Translations under genes and position numbers: made by a program
Shown: one piece after another, positions 7,950 to 16,055 of the stretch
Position numbering within the stretch: position 1 is the stretch's first letter
How the letters are laid out: each line of letters begins with the position of its first letter
Assembly: GCF_030766825.1 (NCBI RefSeq)
Contig: NZ_JASFDV010000010.1
Coordinates: 1 to 64,000 of the forward strand
Direction of reading: 5' to 3'
Length of the DNA stretch: 64,000 nt
Origin: Nocardiopsis sp. CC223A
GTDB taxonomy: Bacteria > Actinomycetota > Actinomycetes > Streptosporangiales > Streptosporangiaceae
Notes under the pieces: model-generated
The model's database searches: none
Told to the model about the DNA's origin: nothing
The model's input: the letters and a program-made list of their open reading frames with translations, nothing else

Positions 7950-9404
7950 ATGAGGCAACCCCTGAGAGCCCTCACGACCCGGGTGTCCCGGGGCGCCACC
8001 GCGCTGCACGACCTCCGTGTGCGGCTGACCCCGCGTCGGCGCCACACCGGTTTCCACAGCGGTCCCGTCCACCACCGCAAGAACGCCTGGAGCAAGCCCG
8101 CGCGGGCCTTCGTCCTGATCTTCTTCGTCGTGGACCTGCTCGGCACCGCCCTGCTCATGACCCCGATCGCGGTGACGGGCGAGCGCCTCACCCTCACCGA
8201 GGCCCTGTTCACCGCGACGTCGGCCCTGGCCGTGTGCGGTCTGAGCGTCATCGACATCGGCGATCAGCTCTCGTTCTCCGGGCACCTCATCGTCCTCGTA
8301 CTGATCCAGACCGGCGGGCTGGGGATCATGACCCTGGCCTCCCTGATGGGCGTGGCCATCATCCACCGGTTCAGTCTGCGCATGGAGCTGAACGTGCAGG
8401 CGGAGAACCGGGCCCTGGCGGTCGGGGACGTCCGGGGCATCGCGACCCGGGTGCTGAAGGTGAGCCTGATCCTGGAGGGCATCGTCCTCGCACTCGTCTT
8501 CCCGAGGATGTGGCTCGGCTACGACATGACGTTCTGGGAGGCCCTCTACTCGGGCGTCTTCCACTCGGCCTCGGCCTTCAACAACGCCGGGCTGTCCCTG
8601 TACGGGGACAGCCTGACGCGCTTCTCCGGAGACGCGTTCATCCTGTTCCCCCTCGCCTCCGCGGTCATCCTCGGCGGCGTCGGGTTCCCCGTGCTCATCG
8701 AGCTGCGCCGCCGGTACCGGACCCCGCAGGTCTGGAGCCTGCACACGAAGATCACCGTGGTCACCAGCGCGGCCCTCTTCCTCGCCACCATCGTGCTGGT
8801 GATCCTCATGGAGTGGAACAACCCGCTCACCCTGGGGCGTTTGGACTGGTGGGCCAAGATCACCGACGGCGTCTTCCACGGGGTGATGCCGCGCAGCGGC
8901 GGGTTCAACGTCACGGACACCGGTTCGATGCACGACTCGACCCTGCTGCTCACCGTCATGATGATGTTCGTGGGCAACGGCAGCGCCGGGACCGCGGGCG
9001 GGATCAAGGTCGCCACCCTGGCCGTCCTCTTCCTCGTGGTGTGGGCCGAGATCCGGGCGCACGACCGGGTCCACGTGTTCGGCCGCCGACTGGCCCCGGA
9101 GGTCATCCGGCAGGCGCTGAGCCTGACGTTCCTGTCGATGACGGTCGTCGCGGTCAGCACGGTGATCCTCCTGCACACCACCCCTTTCAGCTTCATGGAC
9201 ACCCTCTTCGAGGTCGTGTCGGCCGTCGGGGTGGTCGGGCTCTCCACGGGGATCACCCCGGAGCTGAGCCCCTGGGCCCAGGTCTTCGTCACCTTCCTCA
9301 TGGCCGCGGGCCGCATCGGTCCGGTCACCTTCGCCACGGCGATCGCCTTCCGCGAACGCAAGCGCCGTTACGACCTCGCCGAGGCCCGCCCGATCATCGG
9401 CTGA
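7950..9404 (+). CDS. ktrB: Potassium uptake channel subunit KtrB/TrkH type
   Basis: A 484-residue integral membrane protein of the SKT superfamily with four M1-P-M2 repeats. The four filter segments carry the expected glycines: TSALAVCGLSV, SAFNNAGLSL, MPRSGGFNV and VGVVGLSTGI. GNGSAGTAGGIK is the intramembrane gating loop of KtrB/TrkH. The first ~45 residues are cytosolic and basic. Together with the RCK protein encoded 24 bp downstream it should form a K+/Na+-coupled K+ uptake system. ATG 7950 is preceded by a weak GACGAAGAC. Confidence 0.93.
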   Translation: MRQPLRALTTRVSRGATALHDLRVRLTPRRRHTGFHSGPVHHRKNAWSKPARAFVLIFFVVDLLGTALLMTPIAVTGERLTLTEALFTATSALAVCGLSVIDIGDQLSFSGHLIVLVLIQTGGLGIMTLASLMGVAIIHRFSLRMELNVQAENRALAVGDVRGIATRVLKVSLILEGIVLALVFPRMWLGYDMTFWEALYSGVFHSASAFNNAGLSLYGDSLTRFSGDAFILFPLASAVILGGVGFPVLIELRRRYRTPQVWSLHTKITVVTSAALFLATIVLVILMEWNNPLTLGRLDWWAKITDGVFHGVMPRSGGFNVTDTGSMHDSTLLLTVMMMFVGNGSAGTAGGIKVATLAVLFLVVWAEIRAHDRVHVFGRRLAPEVIRQALSLTFLSMTVVAVSTVILLHTTPFSFMDTLFEVVSAVGVVGLSTGITPELSPWAQVFVTFLMAAGRIGPVTFATAIAFRERKRRYDLAEARPIIG

Positions 9405-9428
9405 TCACGAATCCTCTAGGAGCGCCGC

Positions 9429-10100
9429 ATGCCCCAGCAGACGAAACTCAAGGACAAACGCATTCTGGTCATCGGGCTGGGGCGCTTCGGCAGCTCCCTC
9501 GCGCTGGAACTGGTCAACCACGGGTGGGAGGTCCTGGGCGTGGACTCCAACTCCCGCATCGTCCAGGCCTACGCCGACGCCCTGACCCACACGGTGATCG
9601 CCGACGCGACCGACGACGAGGCGCTGCGGCAGGTGGGCGCGCCCCAGTTCCAGCGCGCGGTGGTGGCCATCGGCACCCACCTGGAGGAGAGCATCCTGGC
9701 CACGTCGCAGCTCGTCGACATGGGCGTGCCCGACATCTGGGCCAAGGCGATCAGCAGGCGGCACGGACGCATCCTCGAACAGGTGGGGGCCCACCACGTG
9801 GTCCTGCCCGAGCACGACATGGGCGAGCGCGTGGCCCACCTGGTGTCGGGCCGCATGCTCGACTACGTGGAGCTGGAGGAGGGGTTCTCCCTGGGCAAGA
9901 CGAAGGCGCCCAGGGAGCTGCTGGGCAAGCCGCTGCGCGAGACCAAGGTCCGCCAGACGTACGGGATCACGGTGGTGTCCGTGAAGCGCCTCAACTCCGC
10001 GTTCACCTACGCCACCGAGGAGACGGTGCTACAGAAGGGCGACGTGATCGTGGTGGCGGGTCGGACCGACGACGTGGAGCGCTTCGCCGAGGTCACCTGA
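9429..10100 (+). CDS. ktrA: KtrA/TrkA-type RCK regulatory subunit
   Basis: A 223-residue cytosolic protein with an RCK_N domain (ILVIGLGRFGSSLALEL nucleotide-binding Rossmann motif, acidic VDSN strand end) in residues ~13-135 and an RCK_C domain in ~140-223. RCK rings bind ATP/ADP and c-di-AMP and gate the KtrB channel. It follows ktrB after 24 bp with its own AGGAGC ribosome binding site, so it is almost certainly co-transcribed. Confidence 0.93.
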   Translation: MPQQTKLKDKRILVIGLGRFGSSLALELVNHGWEVLGVDSNSRIVQAYADALTHTVIADATDDEALRQVGAPQFQRAVVAIGTHLEESILATSQLVDMGVPDIWAKAISRRHGRILEQVGAHHVVLPEHDMGERVAHLVSGRMLDYVELEEGFSLGKTKAPRELLGKPLRETKVRQTYGITVVSVKRLNSAFTYATEETVLQKGDVIVVAGRTDDVERFAEVT

Positions 10101-10156
10101 CACCGGACCCGGGGTGGGAGCGGGGGCGGGGAGCCGGGCGGACATAAGGGTCAAAT

Positions 10157-10171
10157 TGACAACCGTTTTCA
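10157..10171. promoter_or_regulatory. Zur box upstream of znuA
   Basis: TGACAACCGTTTTCA is a 7-1-7 inverted repeat (arms TGACAAC and TGAAAAC, one mismatch) that fits the actinobacterial Zur consensus TGAnAAC-n-GTTnTCA. It lies 20 bp before the znuA start, where a bound repressor would block transcription. This predicts induction of znuA under zinc starvation. Confidence 0.82.
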
Positions 10172-10190
10172 TTTTCCCGATGATGGTTCC

Positions 10191-11252
10191 ATGCGTACGA
10201 TCCTGCGAACCGCCGCGCTGTCCGCGGTGGCACTGATGACGGCCACCGCCTGCGGTGGCCAGGGTTCCCCCGCCGGCGGGGAGGGCCCCGACCCCGCCGA
10301 CGCCGACCTGACCGTGGTCACCGGCGTCTACCCCCTGGAGTGGCTGGCCCACGAGGTCGGCGGGGACCGCGTGGCGGTGGTCCAGCTGACCGAACCCGGT
10401 ATGGAACCCCACGACCTGGAGCTGACCGGCCGCCAGATCGGCGAGGTCACCGAAGCCGACCTCGCGTTCTACGTGGCCGGGCTACAGCCCGCGGTGGACG
10501 AGGCCGTCGAGCAGGAGGCCGCCGACCGCGCCCTGGACGTGGCCGACGTGATCGAGCTGCACCCGATCGGGGACGGCGGGCACGAGCACGGGGAGGACGA
10601 CGACCACGGTCACGAGGACGACGACCACGCCCACGAGGACGAGGAAGCCCACTCCGAGGACGACCACGCCCACGAGGACGAGGAGACCCACGCCGACGAG
10701 GAGCCCGCGGGCGACGGCCACGACCATGGCGACCTCGACCCGCACTTCTGGCTGGACGTGGACCTCATGTCCGAGGTCGCCGGGGCCCTGGGCGAGCGGC
10801 TGGGCGAGCTGAACCCTGACGCCGCCGCCGAGTACACCGCCAACGCCGAGGCGGTGGCCGCCGAGCTGGAGACGATCGGCCAGGAGTACGAGGACGGCCT
10901 GGCCTCCTGCGAGCGCAACGAGGTCGTGGTGGGGCACACCGCCTTCTCGTACCTGACCGAGCACTACGGCCTGGAGCAGGTGGGCATCTCCGGGGTCGAC
11001 CCCGACAGCGAGCCCTCCCCCAGCCAGATCGCGGAGATCGCCGACTTCGTCGAGGAGCACGGGGTCACCACGATCTTCACCGAGCCGCTCATGCCCGAGG
11101 AGACCGCCCGGACGATCGCCGGGGAGACCGGCGCGGCGGTCGAGGTGCTCGACCCGCTGGAGGGGATCACCGACGCCTCCCCCGGCGACGACTACCCGTC
11201 GATCATGCGCGGGAACCTGGAAGCGCTCCGGAGCGCCCTGGCCTGCTCCTGA
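10191..11252 (+). CDS. znuA: Zinc ABC transporter substrate-binding lipoprotein (ZnuA-like)
   Basis: A 353-residue lipoprotein with signal peptide and lipobox (MTATACGG). It belongs to the cluster 9 metal-binding proteins: VTGVYPLEWLAHEVGGDRV at the start, EPHDLELT with the first His ligand, a very long His/Asp/Glu-rich loop at ~125-180 (repeats of DDHAHEDEE), LDPHFWLDV, GHTAFSYLTEHYGL and FTEPLMPEE. The charged loop is typical of zinc rather than manganese carriers. No ZnuB or ZnuC gene follows; a strong terminator does, so the permease must be elsewhere or the protein acts as a scavenger. The Zur box supports the zinc assignment. Confidence 0.92.
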   Translation: MRTILRTAALSAVALMTATACGGQGSPAGGEGPDPADADLTVVTGVYPLEWLAHEVGGDRVAVVQLTEPGMEPHDLELTGRQIGEVTEADLAFYVAGLQPAVDEAVEQEAADRALDVADVIELHPIGDGGHEHGEDDDHGHEDDDHAHEDEEAHSEDDHAHEDEETHADEEPAGDGHDHGDLDPHFWLDVDLMSEVAGALGERLGELNPDAAAEYTANAEAVAAELETIGQEYEDGLASCERNEVVVGHTAFSYLTEHYGLEQVGISGVDPDSEPSPSQIAEIADFVEEHGVTTIFTEPLMPEETARTIAGETGAAVEVLDPLEGITDASPGDDYPSIMRGNLEALRSALACS

Positions 11253-11264
11253 TCCCCGATCTCC

Positions 11265-11309
11265 ACGCCGCCCCGCCGGTCGCCCCAGAGGCGACCGGCG
11301 GGGCGGCGT
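11265..11309 (+). terminator. Rho-independent-type terminator after znuA
   Basis: Perfect 20-bp stem (11265-11284 with 11290-11309) around a CCAGA loop, 12 bp after the znuA stop. There is no T-run, as is usual in high-GC actinomycetes. Confidence 0.85.
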
Positions 11310-11457
11310 CGTGCGGCGCCCCCCGGAGGCGCCGCTGCCGTGTTCACATGGTTCGCCATGGAACATCCCCGCTGGTCGGAGACCCTCCTGTATCACGTGG
11401 GACTCAGGATGGCTAACTCACGGACAAGTGGCGAGGGTCACGCTATGCTTATGAACG

Positions 11458-11486
11458 TGCCAATGCTCTTGCACGTGCATTTGGCA
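11458..11486. promoter_or_regulatory. Palindromic operator before the DUF397 gene
   Basis: A 29-bp dyad: TGCCAA (11458-11463), a central perfect palindrome TGCACGTGCA (11470-11479) and TTGGCA (11481-11486). It is followed by AGTGCAG. The same TGCACGTGCATT...GTGCAG arrangement occurs upstream of the ATPase gene at 13888-13897. It is probably the binding site of the Xre regulator encoded between them. Confidence 0.6.
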
Positions 11487-11536
11487 GTGCAGGCGCACGG
11501 CACATCCCCTCGTTTCACTCCGAAGGAGAACTGGGC

Positions 11537-11770
11537 ATGACCCCGTACAACGGCATCAACGCGACCGATCTGACCGAGGCCGCCTGGCAGAAGGCCAAGC
11601 GCAGCAACTCCCAGGGCGCCTGCGTCGAGATGGCCCGCCTGACCGACGGCTCCATCGCAGTCCGCAACTCCCGTTTCCCGTCCGGCCCGGCCCTGGTCTA
11701 CACCCAGGAGGAGATCGACTGCCTCATCCTGGGCGCCAAGGACGGGGACTTCGACAACCTGTTGAGCTGA
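11537..11770 (+). CDS. DUF397 small regulatory protein
   Basis: A 77-residue protein (NATDLTEAAWQKAKRSNSQGACVEMARL, VRNSRFPSGPALVYTQEEIDCLILGAKDGDFD) with the W-K-S-S/N...C-V-E pattern of DUF397. These proteins are known partners of Xre/DUF5753 regulators in WhiJ-like loci of streptomycetes, where they modulate repression of developmental or secondary-metabolism genes. ATG 11537 follows GAAGGAG. The Xre gene lies 470 bp downstream on the opposite strand. Confidence 0.88.
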   Translation: MTPYNGINATDLTEAAWQKAKRSNSQGACVEMARLTDGSIAVRNSRFPSGPALVYTQEEIDCLILGAKDGDFDNLLS

Positions 11771-11905
11771 GACCGCACCGTTTTCCCTCCAGGACACGGG
11801 CGGGGGGTCACACCACAGGGGTGGGACCCCCCGCGCATGTGCGGGCGAGGGCATCGACGGAGGAGCCGAAGGTTCCCGCTCCCGGGAGCGTCCGAGCACG
11901 GGCGA

Positions 11906-12060
11906 GGGAAGCACCGTCGGCCGCAGACCACCCGTACCGTAAGAGGGAGGCGCCATCGCCCGCAGGCCGCCCGTAAGAGGGAAGCACCGTCGGCCGCAGG
12001 CCGCCTGTTGAGGGCGGTGGCGGGTGACGGGTGGGCGGTGGCGGGTGACGGGCGGGCGGA
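11906..12060. repeat. Degenerate intergenic repeat cluster
   Basis: Three imperfect copies of GGGAAGCACCGTCGGCCGCAG (about 11908, 11946, 11981), then GTTGAGGGCGGTGGCGGGTGACGG, then a tandem 21-bp GGGTGGGCGGTGGCGGGTGACGG duplication. The GTTGAGGG(C/T)GGTGGCGGG core also forms part of the minisatellite at 731-1108, and GTCGGCCGCAGGCC recurs at 63777-63790. It looks like a dispersed REP-type element. The whole 11771-12239 gap has no gene that I can support. Confidence 0.6.
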
Positions 12061-12139
12061 GCGGAGACCCGAAAGGGCACGGCCCCGACCGAAAAGCGAC
12101 ACCTCTACCGGGCACTCCGCGAAAGAGACCGCGCGGAAC

Positions 12140-12175
12140 GCCGAAGGACCCCGTCGGGGAACGGGGCCCTTCGGC
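12140..12175 (-). terminator. Terminator hairpin after the Xre gene
   Basis: Stem GCCGAAGGACCCCGT (12140-12154) with ACGGGGCCCTTCGGC (12161-12175), one mismatch, loop CGGGGA. It lies 65 bp beyond the Xre stop. Confidence 0.7.
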
Positions 12176-12239
12176 CGTGTGCCGCGCCGACCGCCTGCCT
12201 CGGGTCGGCGGCGGGGAAGCGCTGCGGGGTCCGATGACT

Positions 12240-13166
12240 TCAGCTCAGGTCCGCGGTCCCGCCGTCGGGGTCGTCATCGGCATCGGTGAAGTCCTTGAGG
12301 ATGGACCGGAGCATCTCCAGGCTCTCGTCGGGGGTGGCCGCCGAGACGCTCAGCCGGGTCATCGCCTTGGTGTAGGCCTCGACCACGGCCGGGCGGTCGT
12401 TGAGCTCCCCGTCGTGCAGCTGCTCCAGGTACACCATGTCGGCGAGCTCGTAGTCGGAGTAGCGCAGCAGTGTGAAGGAGCCCGCCTCGGCGGCGTGCGC
12501 GCCCACCGAGAAGGGGATGATCTGGATGGTGATGTTGTCCTTCTCCGTGCTGAGCCGGATCAGGTGCTCGATCTGGCGGCGCATCACGCCCAGGCCCCGG
12601 ATGCCCACGCCGATGGGGCGGCGGACCGCCGCCTCGTCGAGGACCACCCACATGCGCATGCCCTCGTCCGTCTCGACCCGTTTCTGTCTCTTGAGCCGTG
12701 CCGCCAGTCGCTGCTCGGCGACCGTGTCGGGGGCGTCGACGCCGCCGAAGATGATCTCGCGGGCGTACTCCTCCGTCTGTAGCAGGCCCGGGACGAATTG
12801 CGACTCGTAGATGCGGATCTGGTCGGCGGCCTCCTCGAACCCGATGTACTGGGTGAGCCACTTGTGGAGGGAGTCGCCGTAGTCCTTCCACCAACCGGGC
12901 TTGTTGGATTCCTTCGCGACTTCGAGCATTTCCTTGATCGTGCGGCGGTCGGTGCCGTACAACTTCAGGAGGTCCTCGATATCACGCAGCTTGAAACCGA
13001 CCCGGCCCAGTTCCATGCGACTGATCTTCGACGCCGAAGCGCGAATCCGCGCCCCGGCGTCCTCCCGGCTGATACCACGCTGTTCGCGTCGGCTGCGCAG
13101 TTCCTGGCCGAGCAGCATGCGACGCACGGTGGGGCCACTCCCCTTGCGCAATCGAGCGATATCCAC
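12240..13166 (-). CDS. Xre-family regulator with DUF5753 (WhiJ-like)
   Basis: A 308-residue cytosolic DNA-binding protein. Residues ~17-72 form the HTH (LGQELRSRREQRGISREDAGARIR, ASKISRMELGR). The remainder is DUF5753 (GFEEAADQIRIYESQFVPGLLQTEEYAR, RQKRV, VVLDEAAVRRPIG, SFTLLRYSDYELADMVYLEQ). This is the Scr1/WhiJ architecture that pairs with DUF397 proteins. GTG 13166 is chosen because GGGAGG precedes it at proper spacing; GTG/ATG starts further out or at MLLGQEL are possible. A palindrome CGTGTACACG lies just upstream at 13219-13228 and may be an autoregulatory site. Confidence 0.88.
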   Translation of the reverse strand: MDIARLRKGSGPTVRRMLLGQELRSRREQRGISREDAGARIRASASKISRMELGRVGFKLRDIEDLLKLYGTDRRTIKEMLEVAKESNKPGWWKDYGDSLHKWLTQYIGFEEAADQIRIYESQFVPGLLQTEEYAREIIFGGVDAPDTVAEQRLAARLKRQKRVETDEGMRMWVVLDEAAVRRPIGVGIRGLGVMRRQIEHLIRLSTEKDNITIQIIPFSVGAHAAEAGSFTLLRYSDYELADMVYLEQLHDGELNDRPAVVEAYTKAMTRLSVSAATPDESLEMLRSILKDFTDADDDPDGGTADLS

Positions 13167-13337
13167 GTTCGCCGCCTCCCTGTCATTCCCGCAACGGGCG
13201 TCCGCTGCGCGGGACACCCGTGTACACGATATAGCCGATGTGGTCGCGGTACCGGGGTCGGCCTCCTCCGGTCCCCGCCACTCCGCGGATCCGGTCCGCG
13301 GGGACGGTGCGAAGGACGCCGGGCCGGCGCCGGCGGT

Positions 13338-13835
13338 TCACACGAATTGCGCCCAAACGAACTTTCCTCCGGGGGGAGTGGGAATCACACCCCACTCTCG
13401 CGCGAAGGCGCTCACCAAGGCAAGTCCCCGACCACCCTCCATGGTCGGGTCGGACCTCCTTCTGCGCGGCAGCCGATCTCCGCCGTCGCGAACCGCGCAG
13501 ATGAATTCATGCCCGCTTCTCATCAGGGAGAGTTGAATACTCCCCCCGCCCGGACCGGCCGAGACCAGCGGCCCGCCGTGGCGTACCGCATTGGTGACCA
13601 ATTCCGAAACGACCACGGAGACATCGGGGGACAAGTGCCCCATACCCCATTCCCGGAGCAGGGCGTCGGAAATCTCGCGTGCGGCCGACACGGAGTGGGG
13701 ACGCGGCGCGAAGGTCCACGTGACGGCGTCGTGCCGGTCCCCGCACACGGGCGTGTTCCAGCGCCGGGAACCGTGGGTGAGGACCCTGAGCCACCAACCT
13801 CCGGCCGGCTCCATGACCGCCTCCGCACACTCCAT
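13338..13835 (-). CDS. HATPase (RsbW-like) protein of the WhiJ-type locus
   Basis: A 165-residue GHKL ATPase: N-box SELVTNAVRHGG, G1 AVRDGGDRL, G2 MEGGRGLALVSAFAREWG. A WTFAPRPHSVSAAREISDALLREWGM entry helix is typical of the anti-sigma-like ATPases encoded beside Xre/DUF397 genes (AbaA/WhiJ-type loci). ATG 13835 follows GGGGAGGAG. Its promoter carries the palindrome also found before the DUF397 gene, which links the three genes into one regulon by inference. Confidence 0.85.
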   Translation of the reverse strand: MECAEAVMEPAGGWWLRVLTHGSRRWNTPVCGDRHDAVTWTFAPRPHSVSAAREISDALLREWGMGHLSPDVSVVVSELVTNAVRHGGPLVSAGPGGGSIQLSLMRSGHEFICAVRDGGDRLPRRRRSDPTMEGGRGLALVSAFAREWGVIPTPPGGKFVWAQFV

Positions 13836-13887
13836 GCCTTCCACTCCTCCCCGAGCGAGTCGGGCGCGTGCTGCTGCACGGATCGAA

Positions 13888-13897
13888 TGCACGTGCA
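13888..13897. promoter_or_regulatory. TGCACGTGCA operator before the ATPase gene
   Basis: Perfect 10-bp palindrome 53 bp upstream of the ATPase start. Read in the direction of that gene it continues as TGCACGTGCATT, 6 bp, GTGCAG, almost the same string as in front of the DUF397 gene (5-bp spacer there). Confidence 0.55.
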
Positions 13898-14115
13898 TCC
13901 TGGTCTTGCAGACATCGTAGGCCAACCGGGGGCGGCGTGCAGGGAAACCGGGGGACCCGATGGCGCACTTCCTTCGGCGGGGCGGGACCGCACGGCGGCG
14001 CCGCACGGTCCCGTCCAGGGCAGGGCCCGGATAAGGCCCCCCGGCTGCCTACCGACCGGTCAGGATGTCGATAGGATTCCCTCGCGCCCACCACGTGAAT
14101 TCTGGAGGTAACCCC

Positions 14116-14874
14116 ATGTCCGCAACGCCTCGTGTGGCCATTGTGACCGGAGCGGCCCGTGGTATCGGTGCCGCCACCGCCGAGCGCCTGGCGGCCGACG
14201 GCCGGGCGGTCGCCGTCCTGGACCTGAAGGAGTCCGACGCCCAGGAGGTCGTGGACCGCATCACCGCCGCCGGGGGCACCGCCCTGGCCGTCGGCTGCGA
14301 CGTCGCCGACGAGGAGCAGGTCACCGCGGCCGTCGACACCGTCGCCGAGCGCCTGGGCGCGCCGTCGATCCTGGTGAACAACGCCGGTGTGCTGCGCGAC
14401 AACCTGCTGTTCAAGATGTCCGCCTCGGACTGGGACACCGTCATGAACGTGCACCTGCGCGGCTCCTTCCTGATGAGCCGCGCCGCCCAGGCGCACATGA
14501 CGGCGCAGAACTGGGGCCGGATCGTCAACCTGTCCAGCTCCTCGGCGCTGGGCAACCGCGGCCAGGCCAACTACTCCGCCGCCAAGGCGGGCCTCCAGGG
14601 CTTCACCAAGACCCTGGCGATCGAGCTGGGCAAGTTCGGCGTCACCGTCAACGCCGTCGCCCCGGGCTTCGTGGAGACCGCGATGACCCGCGCCACCGCC
14701 GAGCGCATCGGTGTCTCCTACGACGACATGAAGAAGTTCAAGGAGGCCGAGATCCCGGTCCGGCGGGTGGGCCTGCCCGAGGACATCGCCAACGCGGTGG
14801 CCTTCTTCACCGCAGAGGACTCCGGATTCGTCTCCGGCCAGGTCCTGTACGTGGCCGGCGGCCCGCTCGACTGA
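14116..14874 (+). CDS. 3-oxoacyl-ACP reductase-like SDR (FabG family)
   Basis: A 252-residue classical short-chain dehydrogenase: TGAARGIG cofactor loop, NNAG, Ser in LSSSSALGNRGQ, catalytic YSAAK, and APGFVETAM. MSASDWDTVMNVHLRGSF is characteristic of FabG-type beta-ketoacyl reductases. NADP(H)-dependent reduction of a 3-oxoacyl thioester is likely, though such actinomycete paralogues often act outside core fatty-acid synthesis. ATG 14116 follows TGGAGG. It is monocistronic and convergent with the following hydrolase. Confidence 0.88.
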   Translation: MSATPRVAIVTGAARGIGAATAERLAADGRAVAVLDLKESDAQEVVDRITAAGGTALAVGCDVADEEQVTAAVDTVAERLGAPSILVNNAGVLRDNLLFKMSASDWDTVMNVHLRGSFLMSRAAQAHMTAQNWGRIVNLSSSSALGNRGQANYSAAKAGLQGFTKTLAIELGKFGVTVNAVAPGFVETAMTRATAERIGVSYDDMKKFKEAEIPVRRVGLPEDIANAVAFFTAEDSGFVSGQVLYVAGGPLD

Positions 14875-14922
14875 CCCGTCCCCGCCCCCGACGAACGGCC
14901 CGGGGCCGCGGGCTCCTCTGAA

Positions 14923-15912
14923 TCACCACCGGCCCGGGTGGCCCGCCGGGTGTCCGCCCGGCGGGTCCTCCAGGGTCGAGGTGACCGTGGCGACCAGCTC
15001 CTCGACCAGGGCGACGCCCGAGGTGTAGTCGCGGTTTCCCTCGGACATGACCGCGATGAGGTACTGGCGCTCGGGGCCGGCCACGTAGCCGACGCTGTTG
15101 ACCAGCCAGCGGCCGCCGTCGAACTCGCGGGGCGTCCAGCCGTTCTTGAGGCCCACCACGTCCTGCGGGCCGGCCGCCGCGGACACGCCCCAGGCCTGTT
15201 CCGGGGCGACCGATTCCATCAGGCCGCGGATGTGGGACCGTTCGTCGGCGGTGAGCGGCCCCTCCGCGGTGTACAGGGTGCGCAGCAGCCGGATCTGGTC
15301 GGCGGGCGTGGTCAGGGTGCCGCCCCACACGCCGTTCGGTTGGGGCTCGGTCCCGGTGAACCCGAGCCGCTCGGCCCCCTCGGCGAAACCCGGGTTGTAG
15401 CCGATCCGCGTGTAGAGCCCGTTGGTGACGTCGTTGTCGCTGTAGCGGATCATGGCCTCGATCTGGGACCGCTCGACCGCGGTGAGTTCGCGCCCCTCGT
15501 CCCGGGCGCGCAGCACCAGCATGGTGGCGATCATCAGCTTGGCCACGCTCGCGGTGGCGAAGCCCTCCTGCGCGCCGTGGCTGAACGTCGCGCCGGTGTG
15601 CAGGTCCTGGACGGCGATCCCGGCGCGGCCCCCGCCGCGGTCGATGATCTCCGCCACCCGGGCGTCCAGGTCCTCGTACTGGCTCTGGGTGAGCACGGCT
15701 CCTCCGGTGGCGGGCGCGGTCACGGGCGCGAAGGGGATCAGCGGCAGCGTACTCTCGGACAGCATCGCGCGCACCACCGCCGGGTCGGCCTCGGGCAGGG
15801 CGGCGGAGGGGCCCGACGGGGACACGGCCAGGAGGAGGGTCAGGGCGGTCACCAGGAGGGCGCTCAGGCCGCGGGGGACCGGGGGGATGTCGGCGGGAAA
15901 GCGCCGGGGCAC
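14923..15912 (-). CDS. Secreted class A beta-lactamase-like serine hydrolase
   Basis: A 329-residue protein with an N-terminal signal/anchor (LSALLVTALTLLLAVSPSG). The penicillin-recognising fold carries SxxK as TASVAKLM, SDN as RYSDNDVTN and the KTG-like triad as LKNGW. The KNG triad and missing E166-type loop suggest a carboxypeptidase-like or other cell-wall hydrolase rather than a resistance beta-lactamase. The start is GTG 15912. Predicted outside the membrane, acting on D-Ala or related substrates; substrate unproven. Confidence 0.8.
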   Translation of the reverse strand: MPRRFPADIPPVPRGLSALLVTALTLLLAVSPSGPSAALPEADPAVVRAMLSESTLPLIPFAPVTAPATGGAVLTQSQYEDLDARVAEIIDRGGGRAGIAVQDLHTGATFSHGAQEGFATASVAKLMIATMLVLRARDEGRELTAVERSQIEAMIRYSDNDVTNGLYTRIGYNPGFAEGAERLGFTGTEPQPNGVWGGTLTTPADQIRLLRTLYTAEGPLTADERSHIRGLMESVAPEQAWGVSAAAGPQDVVGLKNGWTPREFDGGRWLVNSVGYVAGPERQYLIAVMSEGNRDYTSGVALVEELVATVTSTLEDPPGGHPAGHPGRW

Positions 15913-16055
15913 ACGATCACCGGTTCATCGGACGTTGCTCAGTGACTTGGTGCGTCCATTATCCCGCCCGAATCCCTCTGTTTCGGGGGCCGATACGGAA
16001 TCGGTACGGACGTAACACGGTCGTGAGACGGCGTTTCATCGGTGCGCCCTCAAGG

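Noticed and set aside
14923-15912. Antibiotic-resistance beta-lactamase
   Set aside because: The SxxK and SDN motifs are present, but the KTG triad is KNG and the acylation-loop Glu region is not evident; resistance is not supported.
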